NCBI RefSeq assembly: GCF_050908235.1
Contig: NZ_CP194340.1
Direction: 5' to 3' (one strand)
Length of the DNA: 64,000 nucleotides
DNA from: Pseudoramibacter alactolyticus
GTDB taxonomy: Bacteria > Bacillota > Clostridia > Eubacteriales > Eubacteriaceae
Below the pieces are notes generated by a model that worked only from the letters and a program-made list of their open reading frames with translations, ran no database searches and was not told the origin of the DNA. A program made the translations under genes and the position numbers. The number at the start of each line of letters is the position of its first letter. The stretch's first letter is position 1. Shown in pieces: positions 59,003-64,000 of this stretch.

Positions 59003-60586
59003 ATGAAAAAACAAAAAGTGTTCCCTTTAATTGCAGCGGTGGCGCTCGCCTGTGTGATGGCCTGCTCGCTGGCCGCCTGCCGCGTCAGCAAGGCCGATAA
59101 AGACACCCTGCGCTTCGTCGGCACGGATTATGCCGGCGGCAATCTCGACCCGTCCTATATGGACAACGCCGCCTGGCAGCTTGAACGCCTCGGCATCGGC
59201 GAGACCCTCTTTCGCCTCGACGAGCACGGCAAGGCCCGGCCCTGGCTCGCCAAGAGCTGTCAGGTGAACGCCGATCAGTCCCGGTGGGTGATCACCCTGA
59301 AGAAGAACGTCGTCTTCTCTAACGGCAAAAAGCTGACCGCCTCCGGCGCAAAAGCCGCCATCGATCGGATGTTCGCCAACGAGAAGGCGAAAAAGGGCAC
59401 GACCACCCCCTCCACCTATTTGAATCCCGCCGGCATCGCGGCGGACGACGCCGCCGGGACCCTCACCATCACCACCGACCCGGCCCAGTACGTCGACGTG
59501 CCGGCGGCCCTGGCGCATCCCGACTTTTGCATGATTGACACTTCGTCGAAAACCGATGTCTCAAGCCGGCCCATCGGCACCGGCCCCTACGTCGTGACAG
59601 CAATCAAGACCAAAAAGAGTTACACCCTCGAAAAGAACAAGCATTATTGGGACGGCCAGGTGCCCTATAAAAAGGTGATCTTCACCTGCTCAGACGACGC
59701 TTCCGCCAAGGCGCTGGCCCTGCAAAGCGGCGATCAGGACGTCGCGGAAAACATAACGACCGCCACAGACCTGAAGACCCTCAAGGACGACGGCAACTAC
59801 CGCGTGAAGGAGGTCCAGGCCGTCCGCACCGGCTTTACCTATATGAATATGCGCGCCGGCCGCCCCCTGGCCAACAAAGCCCTGCGCCGGGCCCTTTGCA
59901 CCGCCGTGGACAACAAAACGATCTGCAACAAAACGGTCGGCGGGCTCTATGCCCCCGGCGTCGGCATTCTGCCCACCGCCATCGACTACGGCAGCAAAGA
60001 CGTGAAGGACACCACGCCCTATTCCCTCAAAAAGGCCAAAGCCATCCTGGATGCCGCCGGCATCAAAAACACGGACAAAGACGGCTGGCGAGAGCTTTCC
60101 GGCAAGAACATCACCCTGACCTATCTAACCTTCTCCGGGCGCAATCTCCCCGAATTTGCCGAGGCCCAGGCGGATTTCATGAAGAAGATCGGCATCAAGG
60201 TAACGGTGAAGAAAACCGACGCCGATACCCACTGGAACAAGCTTGTCGCCGGGGATTTTGATCTCGCCAACCTGACCTGGAACGTCATGCAGTCCGGCGA
60301 TCCCCAGGGCTTTATGCTCAACTTTTCATCCGGCGCCGAAAACAACTACGGCAAATACGCCAGCGGCCAGTACGACGCGCTCTACGCCCAGCTGAAGACC
60401 ACCAAGAACACGGCCGCCCGCAGGCAGCTCTTCACCCAGCTGCAGCAAATTCTCGAGGACGACGCCGCCGTGATCGTCAACGGCTATTACAAGACCAATA
60501 TCTGCTGGTCCAAAAATGTCACCGGCGTGACCTATCTGCCCGTGGATTACTACTGGATCACCAAGGATATCAGGCCCGCCTCATAG
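59003..60586 (+). CDS. Extracellular solute-binding lipoprotein, family 5
   Basis: 527 residues. A lipoprotein signal (VALACVMACSLAAC, lipobox Cys about residue 26) anchors it to the membrane after LspA processing. The mature SBP_bac_5 fold shows RPWLAKSCQVNADQSRWVIT and PLANKALRRALCTAVDNKTI. It captures the peptide-like substrate for the permease. AGAGAGAGTAG upstream is a modest ribosome site. It is separated from the ATPase genes by 190 bases. Confidence 0.9.
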   Translation: MKKQKVFPLIAAVALACVMACSLAACRVSKADKDTLRFVGTDYAGGNLDPSYMDNAAWQLERLGIGETLFRLDEHGKARPWLAKSCQVNADQSRWVITLKKNVVFSNGKKLTASGAKAAIDRMFANEKAKKGTTTPSTYLNPAGIAADDAAGTLTITTDPAQYVDVPAALAHPDFCMIDTSSKTDVSSRPIGTGPYVVTAIKTKKSYTLEKNKHYWDGQVPYKKVIFTCSDDASAKALALQSGDQDVAENITTATDLKTLKDDGNYRVKEVQAVRTGFTYMNMRAGRPLANKALRRALCTAVDNKTICNKTVGGLYAPGVGILPTAIDYGSKDVKDTTPYSLKKAKAILDAAGIKNTDKDGWRELSGKNITLTYLTFSGRNLPEFAEAQADFMKKIGIKVTVKKTDADTHWNKLVAGDFDLANLTWNVMQSGDPQGFMLNFSSGAENNYGKYASGQYDALYAQLKTTKNTAARRQLFTQLQQILEDDAAVIVNGYYKTNICWSKNVTGVTYLPVDYYWITKDIRPAS

Positions 60587-60652
60587 GGCATTTTCCCCCA
60601 CAAACAAGCGCGACGAGCCGGGGATTTCCCCGCGCCCGTTTGATCGGTTTAC

Positions 60653-60674
60653 GGAGGGTGACCGACAACCCTCC
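60653..60674 (+). terminator. Hairpin between binding protein and ATPase genes
   Basis: GGAGGGT-GACCGACA-ACCCTCC without a U-tract. It probably protects the binding-protein mRNA or weakens readthrough, giving excess binding protein over ATPases. Confidence 0.5.
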
Positions 60675-60776
60675 CCCAGGCACCCTCTCCTTACACCCAA
60701 GGGGCGCTTTTTGTCCTGAAGAGGAATCATTGTTCCGAGCCCAACCGCCACCCGCACCCATTTTACAGGAGAAACC

Positions 60777-61571
60777 ATGCTGCAATTCAACCACGTGACC
60801 ATCTGCTACGGCGAACGCCCCGTCGTCGAGGATTTTTCCCTCGCCGTCGACACCGGGCAGATCGTCGGCATCGTCGGCGAATCCGGCTCCGGCAAAACCA
60901 CGGTGATCCGCGCCGCCATGGGCCTGCTCCCGGGGGACGGGCATATCGCCGAGGGCCAAATCCTGCTGGATGATGTGGATCTCACCGCCCTTTCCCAAAA
61001 AGAGTGGCTCGCCTACCGGGGCGAGCGCATCGCGATGATCTTCCAGGATGCCGGGGCGATGCTCAATCCCATTCTGCCCATTGGCAAACAATTTGTCGAA
61101 ATGCTCGTCGCCCACCATCCGGACCTCGACCCCAAAGACGCCCGCGAGCTCGCCTTGACGGGGCTTCGCGCCGTGAACCTCGCCGATCCAAAGCGGGTGA
61201 TGGCCGCCTACACCTTCGAGCTTTCCGGCGGGATGCGCCAGCGGGTGGGCATCGCCATGGCCATGGCCTTCGACCCCCAGCTGCTCCTCGCCGACGAGCC
61301 CACCTCCGCCCTGGACGTGACCACCCAGGCCCAGATCGTGCGCCAGATGATCGCCCTCAACCGCGCCCACCACGACCGCCAGGCCATCGTGATGGTCACC
61401 CACAACCTCGGCGTCGCCGCCTATATGAGCGATGTCATCGTCGTGATGAAGGACGGGCGCATTGTGGAAACCGGGGCGCGCGACGCGATTTTGCACCGCC
61501 CCGCCGATCCCTACACCAAACGGCTTCTGGCCGCCGTGCCCACCATGGCCGAAGGGAGGATGCCCCGATGA
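60777..61571 (+). CDS. Peptide ABC transporter ATPase, DppD/OppD-like
   Basis: 264 residues. Walker A GESGSGKTT, signature ELSGGMRQRVGIAMA, Walker B LLADEPTSALD and the switch His in VTHNLGVAA. It lacks the usual C-terminal Cys-rich extension of OppD, so it is shorter than the common 320 residues. Its end overlaps the next ATG by four bases. Confidence 0.92.
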   Translation: MLQFNHVTICYGERPVVEDFSLAVDTGQIVGIVGESGSGKTTVIRAAMGLLPGDGHIAEGQILLDDVDLTALSQKEWLAYRGERIAMIFQDAGAMLNPILPIGKQFVEMLVAHHPDLDPKDARELALTGLRAVNLADPKRVMAAYTFELSGGMRQRVGIAMAMAFDPQLLLADEPTSALDVTTQAQIVRQMIALNRAHHDRQAIVMVTHNLGVAAYMSDVIVVMKDGRIVETGARDAILHRPADPYTKRLLAAVPTMAEGRMPR

Positions 61572-62536
61572 CCGCCCTGCTCGAAACGAAACATTTAACC
61601 AAACGCTTTCCCACGCCGGACGGCCGGGAACTGACCGCCTGCGACGCCATCTCGCTGACCATTGCCCCGGGCGAAACCCTCGGCATCGTCGGGGAATCGG
61701 GCTGCGGCAAATCCACCCTGGCCCGGATGCTCCTCAAGCTCACCCCGCCGAGCTCCGGGCAGATCCTGCTCCACGGTCGGGATATCACCGCCTCGAAGGG
61801 GGAAGCCCGCCGCCAGGAACGCCGCGCCGTCCAGATGGTTTTCCAGGACCCGACCCGGGCCTTTAACCCCCGGATGCGCGTGCGGGACATCCTGTGCGAG
61901 CCGATGGACAACTTCGGCCTGATCGACCGGGCCCGCCGGGACGAAGCCGCCCGATGGCTGCTGCGCCTGGTGGAGCTGCCCGAGGATTTCGCGAGCCGCT
62001 ATCCCCACAGCATGAGCGGCGGCCAGCGCCAGCGCATCGGCATCGCCCGGGCCCTCGCCGTGGAGCCGGAGCTCATCGTGATGGACGAGGCCACCGCCGC
62101 CCTGGACGTTTCGGTGCAAAAGGAACTGCTCGCCGTGGTGAGCCGCATCCAAAAGCGGGGCCGCATCGCCATCGCCTTTATCTGCCACGATCTGGCGCTG
62201 GTCAAACAATTCTGCGATCGCGCCGCGGTGATGTATCTGGGGAATATCGTGGAGACCCTGCCCGCCGGCGCCCTGCCGGAGGCTGCCCGCCATCCCTACA
62301 CCAAAAGCCTGATCGCCGCGATCTTCGACGTGGCCATGGATTTCTCCCGGCCCATCGCAACCATCCCCGGCGAGGTGCCCTCCGCGGTGGACCGGCCCCG
62401 GGGCTGCCCCTTTGCCGACCGCTGCCCCGACTGCTTTGACGTGTGCCGCCGGGACAAACCGGTGCTCACGGAAATCGCCCCGGGCCACACCTGCGCCTGC
62501 CACCAGGTGACCTGTCACCGGGTGGCCCATGCCTGA
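61568..62536 (+). CDS. Peptide ABC transporter ATPase, DppF/OppF-like
   Basis: 322 residues. Walker A GESGCGKST, signature SMSGGQRQRIGIARA, Walker B LIVMDEATAALD. The C-terminal oligopeptide extension with Cys (GCPFADRCPDCFDVC) may bind an Fe-S cluster as in related transporters. Last gene of the importer operon. Confidence 0.93.
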   Translation: MTALLETKHLTKRFPTPDGRELTACDAISLTIAPGETLGIVGESGCGKSTLARMLLKLTPPSSGQILLHGRDITASKGEARRQERRAVQMVFQDPTRAFNPRMRVRDILCEPMDNFGLIDRARRDEAARWLLRLVELPEDFASRYPHSMSGGQRQRIGIARALAVEPELIVMDEATAALDVSVQKELLAVVSRIQKRGRIAIAFICHDLALVKQFCDRAAVMYLGNIVETLPAGALPEAARHPYTKSLIAAIFDVAMDFSRPIATIPGEVPSAVDRPRGCPFADRCPDCFDVCRRDKPVLTEIAPGHTCACHQVTCHRVAHA

Positions 62537-62921
62537 CCGGATGGCGGACATCCGCAAACGGCTTTTGATCTTCGCGGAGCCGCTGATCGCGATCTTCACC
62601 ACCGACGCGGCCGTGATCGTCTGGGGCGTGCGGCAGATACATTGGTGCATCCCCCTGTATTTTATCTACGCCCACAACCAAACTTTAGCGGGCTGCCTGC
62701 GCGGCGAAGGGCGCACCTTCTGGCCGATGGCGATCGCGCTTTTTTGTGTGTGCGGCCTGCGGGTGGGGTGGATCCTCGTCGGGCTTGGCGCCCTCCATCT
62801 GGCCGATCCCCGGGTGATTTACACCGCCTATCCCGTCACCTGGATCGCCGCGGGCCTGGCCCTGAGGCTTTACGACCGCTTTGGCGTGCGGCGAAAACAA
62901 CCCTTTAAAAAAACGTGCTGA
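62529..62921 (+). pseudogene. C-terminal fragment of a MATE family efflux protein
   Basis: 130 residues. VIVWGVRQIHWCIPLYFIYA and CLRGEGRTFWPMAIALFCVC fit the last four helices of a MATE exporter (normally about 450 residues). The first two-thirds is missing, and it overlaps the dppF end by eight bases. A terminator lies in its last codons. Non-functional as a transporter. Confidence 0.75.
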
Positions 62922-62942
62922 CAACCATCAGCACGTTTTTTG
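62908..62942. terminator. Bidirectional terminator
   Basis: AAACGTGCTGA-CAACCA-TCAGCACGTTTTTT, between the rightward importer operon and the leftward genes. Confidence 0.88.
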
Positions 62943-63419
62943 ATTTCGCCGATCCTCTCCAAACCATTGGCGAATATCTTCTGCCTCATTATAAAAGCTG
63001 TAATAAACACTTTGGCGGCATAGAATATTTTGGGGATCATCGATCACTTGAAAAGCATCCGGCGGATAAAAATAACAATCCCACGATTCGTCCATCACCA
63101 GATAATACCCGTTTTTATCACAGCCGATCGCCTTATATACTTTGTCGGCAATCAGATCCGGCAGGTCCCCTTCATAGCGACACACCGCACATTGCACCAA
63201 CGCCTCGTCGTCATTTAACACGCCGTCCGGATCTGAGAGCACTTCGAAATCTTCAAACCGGTTAAAATTAAAGATCTCACCGGTGTCGTCCAAAACGTGC
63301 AAGGCGTTTCTAACACCCTGCCAATATTCTAAAAAATAGGCGTTATAAACCGTTAATGGACTTAACCGTTCGTTTTTCTTGCCGATATAGCGCACCCTGG
63401 CGGGCTTTTTATCCCACAT
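62928..63419 (-). CDS. Hypothetical protein
   Basis: 163 residues, acidic and aromatic-rich, soluble (ARVRYIGKKNERLSPLTVYN, GYYLVMDESWDCYFYPPDAF). No family recognised. Its start overlaps the acetyltransferase end by 11 bases, so they are an operon. The last codons lie within the terminator hairpin. Slightly more AT-rich than its neighbours. Confidence 0.65.
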   Translation of the reverse strand: MWDKKPARVRYIGKKNERLSPLTVYNAYFLEYWQGVRNALHVLDDTGEIFNFNRFEDFEVLSDPDGVLNDDEALVQCAVCRYEGDLPDLIADKVYKAIGCDKNGYYLVMDESWDCYFYPPDAFQVIDDPQNILCRQSVYYSFYNEAEDIRQWFGEDRRNQKTC

Positions 63420-64000
63420 GGTCCTTCATTGTTTTGGAGGCGGCGCCTTCGATGTTTTTAATCAACTTGGCCGGCACGCCGCCCACCATGGTATTCGCCG
63501 GCACATCCCGGGTGACCACCGCCCCGGCCGCCACCACGGCATACTCGCCGATGGTAACCCCGGCGGTGACGGTGGCGCCGGCCCCGATCCACGCGCCCTG
63601 CCCGATGCGAATTGGCGCCGGATGCAGCTGCTGCCGCCTGGCCGGATCGAGATCGTGGTTGAGGGTGGCCAGCACCACCCCGTGGCCGATTAAAGCGCCG
63701 TCGCCGATAAAAATCCCGCCCTGATCCTGAAATTTGCAGCCCACGTTGATAAAAACGCGATCGCCGATGTGGATGTTCTTGCCGAAATCGGTATAGAACG
63801 GGGGAAACAGGCCGAAATCCGCGCCCACCGGCTCCCCGATCAGCTCAGAAAACAGCGCCGCCAGTTCCTCCGGCTCGTGGTAGCGGGTGTTGATGGCCAT
63901 CGTGATCTTTTGGGCCTTTCGGCTGAAGCGGCGCATCTCTTCCACAGCCTCCCGGTTCTCCCCAACGACCTCGCCCCGGTTAAAACGGGCAAGGAGTTCG
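63409..64000 (-). CDS. Sugar O-acetyltransferase, maltose/galactoside type (5' end outside window)
   Basis: The frame stays open to the right edge (ELLARFNRGEVVGENREAV at the far end), so the start lies beyond 64000. Left-handed beta-helix hexapeptide repeats are clear: IHIGDRVFINVGCKF, GGIFIGDGALIGHGV and IGQGAWIGAGATVTAGVTIG. The catalytic His is in ATLNHDLDPARR. The end VPANTMVGGVPAKLIK is typical. It moves acetyl from acetyl-CoA to a sugar hydroxyl. Confidence 0.9.
   Translation of the reverse strand, partial: ELLARFNRGEVVGENREAVEEMRRFSRKAQKITMAINTRYHEPEELAALFSELIGEPVGADFGLFPPFYTDFGKNIHIGDRVFINVGCKFQDQGGIFIGDGALIGHGVVLATLNHDLDPARRQQLHPAPIRIGQGAWIGAGATVTAGVTIGEYAVVAAGAVVTRDVPANTMVGGVPAKLIKNIEGAASKTMKDHVG

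Overview
The window looks like a chromosome piece from a GC-rich low-GC-phylum Gram-positive, most likely a Clostridia/Eubacteriaceae-type Firmicute (a Pseudoramibacter-like genome would fit, but that is inference). Reasons: strong AGGAGG-type ribosome sites, frequent TTG/GTG starts, a separate HPr plus an EIICBA glucose PTS protein, YacP and split transketolase, Firmicute-type mobile remnants (TnpV, MobA/MobL), an ECF transporter, and no outer-membrane genes. Core genes are GC-rich. Several islands are clearly AT-rich and foreign: 1-3000, 9378-9937 and about 32000-36100.

Layout. 1-2564: a leftward class II bacteriocin locus with two small precursor peptides, two CPBP-type immunity/protease genes (one frameshifted) and the start of a C39-peptidase ABC exporter. 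3374-6280: TrkA/TrkH potassium uptake. 6261-17173: a complete leftward type III-A CRISPR-Cas locus in the order cas6, cas10/csm1, csm2, csm3, csm4, csm5, array, cas1, cas2, csm6. The array has 16 repeats in two repeat-variant blocks, separated by a 560-bp segment that carries parts of three foreign ORFs and sits exactly where a spacer should be. cas10 and csm5 each carry a one-base homopolymer frameshift. 17296-17478: tRNA-Thr and tRNA-Tyr. 17589-20503: HPr, two-subunit transketolase and transaldolase. 20593-26857: hisS, two RNA methyltransferases, YacP, lspA, a GntR regulator and ispE. 27041-31918: a nonsense-mutated uracil-DNA glycosylase, a PAP2 phosphatase, an aldolase, DhaM, a deleted ZIP transporter, tRNA-Ser, a TVP38 protein and a DUF188 protein.

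31920-36100 is a graveyard of mobile and defence DNA: a serine-recombinase tail, frameshifted tnpV, a truncated type III-like DNA methyltransferase coupled to an intact deoxyribosyltransferase/TIR-like coiled-coil protein, a winged-helix fragment, a broken MobA/MobL relaxase and a broken TetR regulator. 36820-38657 holds an Rrf2 regulator and a PatB-type C-S lyase. 38805-46245 is an AraC-controlled transport cluster (two ABC exporter-type half transporters, EcfT, a double ATPase and an MptD-type S component), with a DtxR-like site over the promoter start. 46333-50003 has a deleted copy of the patB end, a membrane protein, a glutaredoxin and the glucose PTS gene. 50095-55749 has a Zn/Cd/Pb P-type ATPase, a CPBP protein and small proteins. 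56000-62536 is an aspartoacylase-like deacylase followed by a full Dpp/Opp-type ABC importer. The right edge has a MATE fragment, an unknown protein and a partial sugar acetyltransferase.

How the parts work together: the Csm complex, Cas6 and Csm6 would form an RNA-guided, cyclic-oligoadenylate-signalling defence, if the frameshifts are sequencing errors. The bacteriocin locus couples peptide production, export and immunity. The AraC/ABC/ECF cluster looks like an iron-responsive metallophore uptake system. The unusual number of single-base lesions (CPBP, csm5, cas10, ung, tnpV, mod) means either a draft-quality assembly or real decay; reads are needed to decide.
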